From positions 1 to 63,270 of the forward strand of contig JAUIDW010000004.1 of NCBI GenBank assembly GCA_030428395.1: DNA of 63,270 nucleotides, read 5' to 3'. Positions 16,917-24,829 of the stretch are shown piece by piece. Below the pieces are notes generated by a model. The model did not search any database, had not been told where the DNA came from, and saw only the letters and a program-made list of their open reading frames with translations. Origin of the DNA: a bacterium (GTDB taxonomy: Bacteria > Planctomycetota > UBA1135 > GCA-002686595). Within the stretch, counting starts at the first letter, position 1. Each line of letters begins with the position of its first letter. A program made the position numbers and the translations under genes.

Positions 16917-17971
16917 CCGCACCGCATCGAGACAGCTTCGACCCCAGCGCGCCCGCACGGGCCGGCGGGGGGATCTTCGGGCTGCCGGGCTCCGAGGAGG
17001 AGGCCGGCGTCGTCGTCGTGGGCGTGCCGTTCGAGGCGACGACGTCGTACGGGCGCGGCACGGCGCGGGGGCCGGCGGCGGTGCGCGCGGCGAGCGAGCA
17101 GGTGGACCTCTTCGACGTCGCGACCGGGCATCCGTGGCGCGCGGGGATCTTCATGCGGCCGCTCGACCCCGGCGTCGTCGCGCGCGACGAGGAGGCCTGC
17201 GCGCTGGCGGCGCCGATCGTCGCGGCCGGCGGCGACGTGGCGGGCGACGCGCAGCTCGAGCGCGGGCTGGCGCGGGTGAACGAGCTCGGCGGCGAGGTGA
17301 ACGACCTCGTCGCGGCGCAGGTCGGCGACGTGCTCGACCGCGGGAAGCTGCCGGCGGTCGTCGGCGGCGACCACTCGGTCGCCTTCGGCCCGCTGCGCGC
17401 CTGCGCCGAGCGCTTCCCGGGCCTGGGCGTGCTGCACTTCGACGCGCACGCCGACCTGCGCGAGGCCTACGAGGGCTTCACGTGGTCGCACGCGTCGATC
17501 CTGTTCAACGCCGTCGAGCGGCTCGACGTCGCCCGCGTCGTGCAGGTCGGCATCCGCGACCTGTGCGACGAGGAGCACGCGCGCATCGTCGACTCCGGCG
17601 GGCGCATCCACGCCGTGCTCGACCGCGACTGGGCGCGCGCGAGGATGGCGGGCGAGGACCTGCTCGCCCTCGCCGCGCGGGCCGTCGAGCGGCTGCCCGA
17701 GCACGTGTACGTCACGTTCGACGTCGACGGCCTGGACCCGTCGCTGTGCCCGCACACCGGCACCCCGGTGCCCGGCGGGCTGGGCTGGAACGAGGCGCTC
17801 GCGTGGCTCGAGGTCCTGGCGCGCTCGGGCCGGCGCGTGGTGGGCGTCGACGTGAACGAGGTCAACCCCGGGCCGCCGCTGGCCGAGGGCGAGCGCGACT
17901 CGATCGACTCCATCGTCGGCGCGCGCCTCCTGTACAAGCTGATCGGGACCGCGCTGCAGACGCGCGGCTGA
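16913..17971 (+). CDS. Agmatinase/arginase-family ureohydrolase
   Basis: A 352-residue binuclear Mn2+ hydrolase of the ureohydrolase superfamily, cleaving agmatine, guanidinobutyrate or a similar guanidino compound to urea. All six expected metal ligands are present: GGDHS with His154, DAHAD with Asp177, His179 and Asp181, and FDVDGLDP with Asp270 and Asp272. The N-terminal VPFEATTSYGRGTARGPAAV and C-terminal VNEVNPG are family motifs. The pattern fits agmatinase (SpeB-like) better than arginase, but substrate cannot be assigned from sequence. The GTG overlaps the fic stop. The next gene, tag, begins 8 bp after its stop. A typical family member has 300-320 residues, so this one carries about 35 extra, mostly between residues 80 and 140. 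Confidence 0.92.
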   Translation: MTAPHRDSFDPSAPARAGGGIFGLPGSEEEAGVVVVGVPFEATTSYGRGTARGPAAVRAASEQVDLFDVATGHPWRAGIFMRPLDPGVVARDEEACALAAPIVAAGGDVAGDAQLERGLARVNELGGEVNDLVAAQVGDVLDRGKLPAVVGGDHSVAFGPLRACAERFPGLGVLHFDAHADLREAYEGFTWSHASILFNAVERLDVARVVQVGIRDLCDEEHARIVDSGGRIHAVLDRDWARARMAGEDLLALAARAVERLPEHVYVTFDVDGLDPSLCPHTGTPVPGGLGWNEALAWLEVLARSGRRVVGVDVNEVNPGPPLAEGERDSIDSIVGARLLYKLIGTALQTRG

Positions 17972-17979
17972 GGCCAGCG

Positions 17980-18588
17980 GTGAAGGCGCGCACGGTCGTC
18001 GACACGCGGGGCGTGCGCCGGTGCTGGTGGCCGGGCGAGGACCCGCTGTACGTGCGCTACCACGACCGCGAGTGGGGCTGCCCCGTGCGCGACGACCGCC
18101 GGCTGTTCGAGAAGCTCTGCCTGGAGGGCTTCCAGTCCGGCCTGAGCTGGCTGACGATCCTGCGCAAGCGCGAGAGCTTCCGCGCCGCGTTCGCCGGCTT
18201 CGACTTCGACGAGGTCGCGCGCTTCGGCGCCCGCGACGTGCGGCGGCTGCTGGGCGACGCCGGCATCGTGCGCCACCGCGGCAAGATCGAGTCGGCCATC
18301 CACAACGCCGGCCGCGCGCGCGAGCTGGCGGACGAGTTCGGCTCGCTCGCGGCGTACTTCTGGAGCTGGGAGCCGCCCCCGCGGAAGAACCCCGACCGCG
18401 TCCTCGCGAAGACGGCGGCCTCGACGGCGCTGTCGAAGGACCTCAAGCGCCGCGGGTGGACCTACGTCGGGCCGACCACCGTGTACGCGTTCATGCAGGC
18501 CATGGGCCTGGTGAACGACCACCTGCGCGGGTGCGAGGCGCGGGCGAAGGTCGAGGCGCGGCGCGAGCGCTTCCGCCGGCCGCGCTGA
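17980..18588 (+). CDS. tag: DNA-3-methyladenine glycosylase I
   Basis: A 202-residue base-excision repair enzyme that removes 3-methyladenine from alkylated DNA. The family opening is clear: RCWWPGEDPLYVRYHDREWG, then LFEKLCLEGFQSGLSWLTIL, and SKDLKRRGWTYVGPTTVYAF near the end. The structural zinc site is complete with Cys15, His28, His181 and Cys185 (HLRGC). The GTG start gives a protein slightly longer than the usual 185-195 residues. It sits 8 bp after the agmatinase-family stop and converges on the AlgJ-like gene with 6 bp between stops. A second alkylation-repair gene, the Ada homologue at 49937-50998, lies far away in the window. Confidence 0.95.
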   Translation: MKARTVVDTRGVRRCWWPGEDPLYVRYHDREWGCPVRDDRRLFEKLCLEGFQSGLSWLTILRKRESFRAAFAGFDFDEVARFGARDVRRLLGDAGIVRHRGKIESAIHNAGRARELADEFGSLAAYFWSWEPPPRKNPDRVLAKTAASTALSKDLKRRGWTYVGPTTVYAFMQAMGLVNDHLRGCEARAKVEARRERFRRPR

Positions 18589-18594
18589 ACCGCG

Positions 18595-20199
18595 TCAGGA
18601 CGCCGGCCGGCAGCGCAGCTCGACCGCGTGCAGGAACAGCGCCGCGCCCGGGTCGGGGCAGAGCACCGCGCGGCAGGGCCCGGGCGGCACGGGCACGAAC
18701 AGCGACCCGCGGCCGCGCGGCAGCTCGTGCACCTGGGCCGGCGCGGCGCCCTCGCCCGTGCGCACGGCCAGGCGCGTCCGCTTCGGGCTCCAGTAGTCGA
18801 CGCGCAGCACCGCCGTCGCGCCCTCCGGCACGTCCACCGCGGGCAGCGCGACGCCTTCGTCCGCGCCGCTCGCCGTGACCTCGACGCCGTCGATCCCGCG
18901 GCGGCGGCGCGGCTCGAGCGCGGGCGACCCGCGTGGCGTCAGGCGGTCCAGCGCCGCGGGCAGCTCGAGTCGCAGCAGCGCCGTGGGCGACAGGAAGAAG
19001 GCGCTCCGCGGCGAGCCGTCGGGCTCGAGGCGGCGCGGCTCGCCGGTGACGAGCCAGCGCTGGACGTGCTCCTCGATCACGACGTCGGGCGCAACGGCGT
19101 CGATCAGGTCGAGGGGGAAGTCCTCGCGCCAGTGCGCGTGCAGCTCCGAGAACGACCACGGCAGCAGGCGGAAGAGCTGCGGCCCGAACGAGTCGTGCAG
19201 CAGCAGCGCGCGCGGGCGGTCGGGGTCCGGGCCGGTGTAGCTGTGCTCGCTGCCGACGTCGCTGCCCGTCTCGGCGATCACGGTGCCGCTGCCGGGCGGC
19301 AGCTCGTAGCGCACCGCGCGCTGGGGCAGCAGGTCGTCGACGTAGAGCGACGGCCCCCACGTGTCGCCGTGGCCCTCCTCGTCGACGAGCACCAGCTCGT
19401 CGCCCGGCGGCAGCGGCGCCACGCCCGGGACGCGCTCGGCGAGCCGCGCCGCGATCGCCCGCGCGGCCGCGAGCTGGCCCGGGCCGTTCCAGTGCGTCCC
19501 CAGGCGCACGTACACGGGCGTCGCGGGGTCCTCGTCCCGGCGCGCCTCCCACAGCGCCGCCCGCAGGTCCAGCACGTCCACGTCGGTCTCCGCGCGCAGG
19601 CGCGCGACCAGCTGGTCGAGGCGCCGCGTCTCCGCGAACGGGTCCGCCCCGCAGATCCACTCGTAGGGGCGGTCCCCGCGCAGCGGCCGCGGCAGGAGCT
19701 CGGGGTACAGCTCCTCCTTGTTGGGCACCAGCACCAGCAGGTAGTGGACGCCCTGCTGCGCCAGGTAGGCCGCGCGGTCGCGGTACGACGCGACCCAGGC
19801 GTCGAGCTCGGCGTCGTCGAACGGGACGCGCCCGCGCGCCTCCTCGAGCGTCTTCCCGCCGGTGAAGAAGAGCCAGCCGTCCTCGCCGACCACCACGCGC
19901 GGCGTGGGCGACACGCCGAGCCCGAAGAGCTTCACGACGCTGTGCGCCCGCAGGTAGCGGTCGCGGAAGCCGAACGTGTCGGCGAAGTGCGCCTCCATGC
20001 GCCGGGGGTAGCTCGAGAGCGCCGCCAGGTCCCAGGCGAGCTCCGGCCGCGGCGCGGGCGCGCGCTTCTCCGGCAGCGGCCAGCGCGCCTCCTCCGGCCG
20101 GAACCGGTCCAGCCACGGCAGGCCGATCCCCAGCAGGAACACGGCGATCACCGCGAAGCGGAACGGGCGCGAGACCTCGACCTCGGTGCGGGGGTCCAT
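18595..20199 (-). CDS. AlgJ/AlgX-like polysaccharide O-acetylation protein
   Basis: A 534-residue membrane-anchored protein. A hydrophobic segment at about 13-30 (FRFAVIAVFLLGIGLPWL) is followed by a periplasmic SGNH-like domain of the AlgJ/AlgX type: FADTFGFRDRYLRAH, VVVGEDGWLFFTGG, VLVPNKEELYPE, the catalytic-type YVRLGTHWNGPG and LLHDSFGPQLFRLL. The C-terminal 130 residues look like a beta-rich accessory domain. Such proteins move an acetyl group delivered by a partner MBOAT protein onto an exported polysaccharide. The partner is encoded immediately upstream, with a TGATG overlap of stop and start. The acceptor glycan is unknown. Confidence 0.88.
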   Translation of the reverse strand: MDPRTEVEVSRPFRFAVIAVFLLGIGLPWLDRFRPEEARWPLPEKRAPAPRPELAWDLAALSSYPRRMEAHFADTFGFRDRYLRAHSVVKLFGLGVSPTPRVVVGEDGWLFFTGGKTLEEARGRVPFDDAELDAWVASYRDRAAYLAQQGVHYLLVLVPNKEELYPELLPRPLRGDRPYEWICGADPFAETRRLDQLVARLRAETDVDVLDLRAALWEARRDEDPATPVYVRLGTHWNGPGQLAAARAIAARLAERVPGVAPLPPGDELVLVDEEGHGDTWGPSLYVDDLLPQRAVRYELPPGSGTVIAETGSDVGSEHSYTGPDPDRPRALLLHDSFGPQLFRLLPWSFSELHAHWREDFPLDLIDAVAPDVVIEEHVQRWLVTGEPRRLEPDGSPRSAFFLSPTALLRLELPAALDRLTPRGSPALEPRRRRGIDGVEVTASGADEGVALPAVDVPEGATAVLRVDYWSPKRTRLAVRTGEGAAPAQVHELPRGRGSLFVPVPPGPCRAVLCPDPGAALFLHAVELRCRPAS

Positions 20200-21683
20200 C
20201 AGAACCGGAAGTAGATGAACGGGTCGTAGGCGCCCGCCGCCAGCTCGAGGGTGGACAGGAACAGCGTCGCGGCGAGGCCCGCGAGCGCGGCGACCTCGGC
20301 GGCCGCGCGCAGCCCGGCGGACGAGCCCGCGTACCAGGCGCGCGCGCGCTCGAGCCACGGCACGGAGCCGACCAGCCCGGCGAGCAGCGTCAGGACGAAC
20401 GGCGCGTCCGCGTGCAGCGCGACCGGGTGCGCCGCGGCGTCGCCGGCCTGAAGCCCGGCCATCGCCGCCAGGTAGGCCAGCGCGTCCCCGGGCGCCTCGG
20501 CGCGGAAGAACACCCAGCCGACCAGCACGGCCAGCAGCACGTAGGCGTGGCGGACGGCGCGCGGCAGCCGCGCGAGCGCCGCGCCGAATCCGGCGCGCTC
20601 CAGCACCAGAAAGGCGCCGTGGAACAGGCCCCACACGACGAACGTCACGCTGGCGCCGTGCCACAGGCCGCACAGCAGGAACACGACCAGCAGGTTGCGG
20701 TACGTGCGCGCCGCGCCGCCGCGGTTGCCCCCCAGCGGCACGTACAGGTAGTCGCGGAACCAGGTGGACAGCGAGATGTGCCAGCGCCGCCAGAACTCGG
20801 TGATCGAGGCCGCGACGTACGGGTACCGGAAGTTCTCCAGGAAGCGGAAGCCGAGCATGCGCCCCAGGCCGATGGCCATGTCCGAGTAGCCCGAGAAGTC
20901 GAAGTAGATCTGCAGCGCGTAGGCGACCGCGCCGGTCCACGCCAGGGCCGGCGTCAGCTCGCCCGCGGGCACGGCGAAGGCCGCGTCGGCGACGCGCGCG
21001 ACGTGGTTGGCGATCAGCACCTTCTTGCCCAGGCCGACGACGAAGCGCCGCGCGCCCAGGGAGAAGTCGGACGACGTCACCACGCGCCGCCCGATGTCGC
21101 GCGCCACGTCGTGGTAGCGCACGATCGGCCCGGCGATGAGCTGCGGGAAGAGCGACAGGTAGACCGCGAAGCGCCCGGGGTTGCGCTGGGCCTCGACGTC
21201 GCCGCGGTACACGTCGACGACGTAGGAGATCGCCTGGAACGTGAAGAAGGACACGCCGATCGGCAGGCGGATGCCGCCGTCGGGGGTCGCCAGCAGCGCG
21301 CGCGCGGTGCCCGCGGGCAGCAGCGCGCCCAGGCGCGGCGGCTCGTGCGCGACCCATCCGAGCTCGGCCAGCCACGCGCCCCCCGCGCTCCACAGCCAGT
21401 CGGCGTACTTGAACGCCACGAGCAGGCCCAGGTTGAAGGCCACGCCGGCGACCAGCCACGCGCGGCGCGCTGGCCCCTGCGCGCGCGCCACGCGCAGGCC
21501 CGCCGCCCAGTTCACGGCGATCGACAGCAGCATCAGGGCGACCAGGAAGGTCTCGCCCCACGCGTAGAAGAGCAGGCTCGCCAGCAGCAGGATCGCGTTG
21601 CGCAGCTCGCCGCGCGCCTGGAAGTAGACGAGCAGCGTCAGCGGCAGGAACGCGAACAGGAAGACGGGCGAGCTGAAGACCAT
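20199..21683 (-). CDS. AlgI-like MBOAT O-acyltransferase
   Basis: A 494-residue polytopic membrane protein with about ten or more predicted spans. Family motifs are complete: LPIGVSFFTFQAISYVVDVY, FPQLIAGPIVRY, ALQIYFDFSGYSDMAIGLG, ITEFWRRWHISLSTWFRDYL, YVPLGGNRGG and the catalytic His342 in LWHGAS. It should transfer an acyl group, normally acetyl, across the membrane to the AlgJ-like partner encoded next. A TAGATT hexamer on the minus strand about 40 bases before the ATG could be its -10. No polymerase, export or glycosyltransferase genes are adjacent, so this is a stand-alone acylation cassette, as is common for MBOAT/SGNH pairs outside alginate clusters. Confidence 0.93.
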   Translation of the reverse strand: MVFSSPVFLFAFLPLTLLVYFQARGELRNAILLLASLLFYAWGETFLVALMLLSIAVNWAAGLRVARAQGPARRAWLVAGVAFNLGLLVAFKYADWLWSAGGAWLAELGWVAHEPPRLGALLPAGTARALLATPDGGIRLPIGVSFFTFQAISYVVDVYRGDVEAQRNPGRFAVYLSLFPQLIAGPIVRYHDVARDIGRRVVTSSDFSLGARRFVVGLGKKVLIANHVARVADAAFAVPAGELTPALAWTGAVAYALQIYFDFSGYSDMAIGLGRMLGFRFLENFRYPYVAASITEFWRRWHISLSTWFRDYLYVPLGGNRGGAARTYRNLLVVFLLCGLWHGASVTFVVWGLFHGAFLVLERAGFGAALARLPRAVRHAYVLLAVLVGWVFFRAEAPGDALAYLAAMAGLQAGDAAAHPVALHADAPFVLTLLAGLVGSVPWLERARAWYAGSSAGLRAAAEVAALAGLAATLFLSTLELAAGAYDPFIYFRF

Positions 21684-21829
21684 CCGGGACCCGGGCGCGG
21701 ACGCCGAGCCGGCGAATCTAGCACGGCGCGCCGCGCGGGCCGCCGGCGCGGAAGGCCCGGGGCGCGTCCGCCCGCCGGAGCCGCGGCCGGCGCGTTGCGC
21801 CGGAGCGGAGGGCGCGCGAGAGTGGCGGC

Positions 21830-23029
21830 ATGCTCCACCGGATCCTCCTCGTCGTCGCGACCGCCGCTCCCCCGACCGCTGCCCCCGCCCCCGTCGAGGC
21901 GGACGTCGCCGCCGCGGTCGCGCGCGCGGTCGAGGTGCTGCTCGAGCGCCAGGAGCGCTACGCGCGGGACGCGCCGGTCGGGCGCCTGCCCGACGCCGAG
22001 CTGGGCGCGTGGCAGGAGGGCGAGCGCGAGCGCCTGGCGAAGGCGCGCGGACCCACGGACGAGCGCGCCGAGTGGCCCTACGAGGGCGTGTACCGCGTGC
22101 GCGGCGCGATCCCCGCGGGGTACCGCGTCGGCGGCACGGCGATCGTCTGCGAGGCGCTGCTGCTCGCGCCCGGCTGGGCCGACGACGCGCCGCGGCGCGC
22201 GGCGGTCGAGCGCGCGCTCGCCTTCGTGCTCGACCGCCTCGAGCACGACCCCGCGCTCGCCGCTGGCCCGAAGGAGGGCTACGACGTGCGCGGCTGGGGC
22301 CACGCGTACGCGCTGCGCCTGCTGCTCACCGCGCGCGACGCCGACGCGGTGCCCGCGGGCCTGCGCGCGCGCGTCGACGACGCCCTGCCGCGGCTGCTGA
22401 CGTGCCTCGAGGCGAACGCGCTGGACGGCGGCGGCTGGAACTACGCGCGCGGCGGCGCGAGCCCGTTCATGACCGGCTCGACGCTGCTGGCGCTGTTCCA
22501 CGCGCGGGCGCGCGGCCTCGACGTGAAGGACGAGCTGGTCGCGGGTGCCCTCGACGCGCTCGAGCGCGGCCGTACGGAGACCGCGTCGTACGCGTACAGC
22601 GGGCCGGCGAAGGGCGAGGTCGCGATGCCCGGCTCGGCGGCGCGGGCGTCGATCGCCGAGCTGTGCCTGCACCTGGCGGACCGCACCGATCCCGCCGGGC
22701 TGCTCGCGGCCGTGCACGGGTTCTTCGACGGCTGGGAGGACCTGCTGGCGCGCAAGTCGCGCCAGGGCACGCACGAGCCGCCCTACGGGATCGCGCCGTA
22801 CTACTTCTACTACGGCCACCGCTACGCGGCGCTGGCGATCGAGGCGCTGCCCGAGGCGGCGCGGCCGGAGCTGCGCGCGCGGTTGCGCGAGCTGCTGTGG
22901 CGCACGCGCGACGAGGACGGCTCGTGGAACGACCGCGTGTTCCCGCGCACGTCCGCCTGCTCGACGGCGATGGCCGTGCTGGCGCTGCTGGCCGCCGACG
23001 CGCCGCCGCCGCACCGCTGGGGCGAGTGA
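21830..23029 (+). CDS. Secreted prenyltransferase/squalene-cyclase-like alpha-toroid protein
   Basis: A 399-residue protein with a short hydrophobic N-terminus (MLHRILLVVATAAPPTAAPA) consistent with export. The body is built of alpha/alpha repeats with GGW-type turns like those of squalene cyclases and prenyltransferase beta subunits: GYDVRGWGHAYALRLLL, LDGGGWNYARGG, and EDGSWNDRVFPRTSACSTAM AVLAL-like closing repeat. The DXDD acid motif of class II terpene cyclases is not visible, and export also argues against terpene synthesis, so I call only the fold. Such secreted toroids are frequent in planctomycetes and their role is unknown. It is divergent from the MBOAT gene and convergent with the exchanger gene, so it is probably monocistronic. 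Confidence 0.75.
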   Translation: MLHRILLVVATAAPPTAAPAPVEADVAAAVARAVEVLLERQERYARDAPVGRLPDAELGAWQEGERERLAKARGPTDERAEWPYEGVYRVRGAIPAGYRVGGTAIVCEALLLAPGWADDAPRRAAVERALAFVLDRLEHDPALAAGPKEGYDVRGWGHAYALRLLLTARDADAVPAGLRARVDDALPRLLTCLEANALDGGGWNYARGGASPFMTGSTLLALFHARARGLDVKDELVAGALDALERGRTETASYAYSGPAKGEVAMPGSAARASIAELCLHLADRTDPAGLLAAVHGFFDGWEDLLARKSRQGTHEPPYGIAPYYFYYGHRYAALAIEALPEAARPELRARLRELLWRTRDEDGSWNDRVFPRTSACSTAMAVLALLAADAPPPHRWGE

Positions 23030-23039
23030 GCCCGCGGGG

Positions 23040-23996
23040 TCAGAACAGCGTGTAGACGTACCCGGCGTACGCGACGAGCAGCAGCGCGCCCTTCCAGCCG
23101 CCGAGGCGTCCGGGGAGGATGCGCGGCAGGAAGATCGCGCCCAGGCTGAAGGCGAGCACGGCGGGCAGGTCGTGGTCCAGCGCGCTCTGCACCGACAGCC
23201 GCGCGGGCTCGTGGCCCGGGTCGAAGGGGTGGATGATCGCGGTCAGGCCGAGCGCCAGCGACAGGTTGAAGACGTTGCTGCCGACGACGTTGCCGAGGCC
23301 GATCTCCGACTCGCGCTTCAGCGCGGCGACGATGCCGGCCACCAGCTCGGGCAGGGACGTGCCGACGGCGATGACGGTGAAGCCGATCACGTGGTCGCTG
23401 ACGCCGAAGCGGCGCGCGAGGGTCTCGGCGGACCGCACGGTCAGCTCGGCGCCGATCGCCAGGCCGACCATCCCGAACACGATCGCGAGGCCCGGGACCA
23501 GCCGCGGCCGGATCACGGTGTCGGCCTCGGCGACCTCGAGCGGCACGCGGGAGCGGTCCCGGACGCTCCACAGCAGGTGCCCGTTGTGCAGCGCGAACAC
23601 GCCCACCAGCAGGTACCCGTCGGTGCGCGAGATGCCGCCGTCCCACGACACCGCCCACAGCGCGAGGACCGCCGCCAGCATCCAGAAGCTCTCGCGCAGG
23701 GCGAGCTTCTGGTCCAGGACCGCCGGCAGCAGGATCGACGTCGTCCCCAGGACCAGGCCGACGTTGGCGACGTTGCTGCCCAGGACGTTGCCGAGGCTCA
23801 TCTCCGCCTTGCCGGTCCAGGCCGCCTTGGCCGAGACCACGACCTCCGGCGCGGAGGTGCCCCAGGCGACGACCGTCAGCCCGATCACGAGCGCCGTGAC
23901 GCCCATGCGCCGGGCGATCTCGGAGCTGCCCCCGACCAGCCAGTCCGCCCCCTTCGCCAGGAGGAAGATGCCGGCCAGCAGCAGCATCACGGTCAT
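23040..23996 (-). CDS. CaCA-family Na+(K+)/Ca2+ exchanger, YrbG-like
   Basis: A 318-residue antiporter with about ten membrane spans. The two inverted alpha repeats that form the ion-binding core are intact: VVAWGTSAPEVVVSAKAAW with LGNVLGSNVANVGLVLG, and VIAVGTSLPELVAGIVAAL with LGNVVGSNVFNLSLALG. The acidic residues in GTSAPE and GTSLPE are the expected cation ligands. The start was placed at the ATG before the first hydrophobic segment (MTVMLLLAGIFLLAKGADWL); the upstream extension is Pro/Arg-rich and unlikely to be translated. Ion specificity cannot be read. It is divergent from the peptidase C26 gene with a 74-bp gap between the start codons. Confidence 0.93.
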   Translation of the reverse strand: MTVMLLLAGIFLLAKGADWLVGGSSEIARRMGVTALVIGLTVVAWGTSAPEVVVSAKAAWTGKAEMSLGNVLGSNVANVGLVLGTTSILLPAVLDQKLALRESFWMLAAVLALWAVSWDGGISRTDGYLLVGVFALHNGHLLWSVRDRSRVPLEVAEADTVIRPRLVPGLAIVFGMVGLAIGAELTVRSAETLARRFGVSDHVIGFTVIAVGTSLPELVAGIVAALKRESEIGLGNVVGSNVFNLSLALGLTAIIHPFDPGHEPARLSVQSALDHDLPAVLAFSLGAIFLPRILPGRLGGWKGALLLVAYAGYVYTLF

Positions 23997-24058
23997 CGGG
24001 AGCGGGGACACGGGGCGGGATGCTACCGGGCGGCGGGAGAAAGTCGCCGCCGGCGGAC

Positions 24059-24070
24059 TAGAATGGGCGC
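24059..24070 (+). promoter_or_regulatory. Leaderless-type -10 element of the peptidase C26 gene
   Basis: TAGAAT (24059-24064) is followed by GGGCGC and then the GTG start at 24071, so the predicted transcript begins at the start codon. No -35 match was seen. Layout identical to 8035-8049 and to 31038-31024 on the minus strand. Confidence 0.55.
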
Positions 24071-24829
24071 GTGGCACGTCCCGACACCCCCTTGATCGCG
24101 ATCCACGGCGAGCTCGCCGGCGAGCGGCTCGACCGCCTGTCCCTGTCGAACCGCTACGCCGAGGCGGTGCTGCGCGCGGGCGGCCTGCCCGTCGCCATCC
24201 CGCCGGTCGGCGGACCGGGCGACCTGGCGAAGCTGCTCGACCGCGTCGACGGCCTGGTGCTGTCGGGCGGCGACGACTTCCACGCCGAGCGCTTCGGCCT
24301 GGGCCCCACCCACCCCGCCGCGAGGCCGGTGCCGCTGGAGAAGCAGGACCTCGACGCCGCCCTCGCGCGGCTGGCCCTGGACCGCGGCCTGCCGGTGCTG
24401 GGCATCTGCTACGGGATGCAGCTCCTGGGCCTGGTCGACGGCGCCGGGATGCACCAGCACCTGCCCGACGACCGCCCCGACGCGCGCGACCACCGCGGCG
24501 GCGTCGAGCATCCGGTCCGCGTCGAGCCGCGAACGAAACTGGCGGCGGCCCTGGAAGTAGAGGAGCTGACCGTCGTCTCGCGCCACCACCAGGCGCTCGC
24601 GTCGGTCGCCGGCCCCTGGCGGGTCTCCGGACGGGACGAGGACGGATTGATCGAGGCGATCGAGCACACCGCGCACCCCTTCGCCCTCGGCGTGCAGTGG
24701 CACCCCGAGCTGTCGGCCGAGGGGCACGCCAACGACCGGGTGTTCCGGGCCTTCGTGTGCGCCGCCGGCGTGCACGCGGGGCGCCGGCAGTTCGGCGGCG
24801 ACCTGACGGCCGCGGGGGCGGGCGCGTGA
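24071..24829 (+). CDS. Class I glutamine amidotransferase-like peptidase C26 (gamma-glutamyl hydrolase type)
   Basis: A 252-residue hydrolase of the peptidase C26/PuuD-like family, which cleaves gamma-glutamyl bonds in compounds such as gamma-glutamyl-GABA. The nucleophile Cys113 is in LGICYGMQLLG, and the catalytic His211 and Glu213 are in GVQWHPE. DGLVLSGGDDFHAERFG and VVSRHHQALASVA are family motifs. Its GTG start is fixed by the -10 element six bases upstream and by the lack of an earlier in-frame start. It is the first gene of an operon: its stop overlaps the start of a membrane protein gene (GTGA), which in turn overlaps aroB. The functional link to the shikimate pathway gene is unclear. 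Confidence 0.9.
   Translation: MARPDTPLIAIHGELAGERLDRLSLSNRYAEAVLRAGGLPVAIPPVGGPGDLAKLLDRVDGLVLSGGDDFHAERFGLGPTHPAARPVPLEKQDLDAALARLALDRGLPVLGICYGMQLLGLVDGAGMHQHLPDDRPDARDHRGGVEHPVRVEPRTKLAAALEVEELTVVSRHHQALASVAGPWRVSGRDEDGLIEAIEHTAHPFALGVQWHPELSAEGHANDRVFRAFVCAAGVHAGRRQFGGDLTAAGAGA

Noticed and set aside
21830-23029. Terpene (squalene-hopene) cyclase
   Set aside because: The fold-type repeats are there, but the DXDD catalytic motif is not, and the protein appears to be exported.
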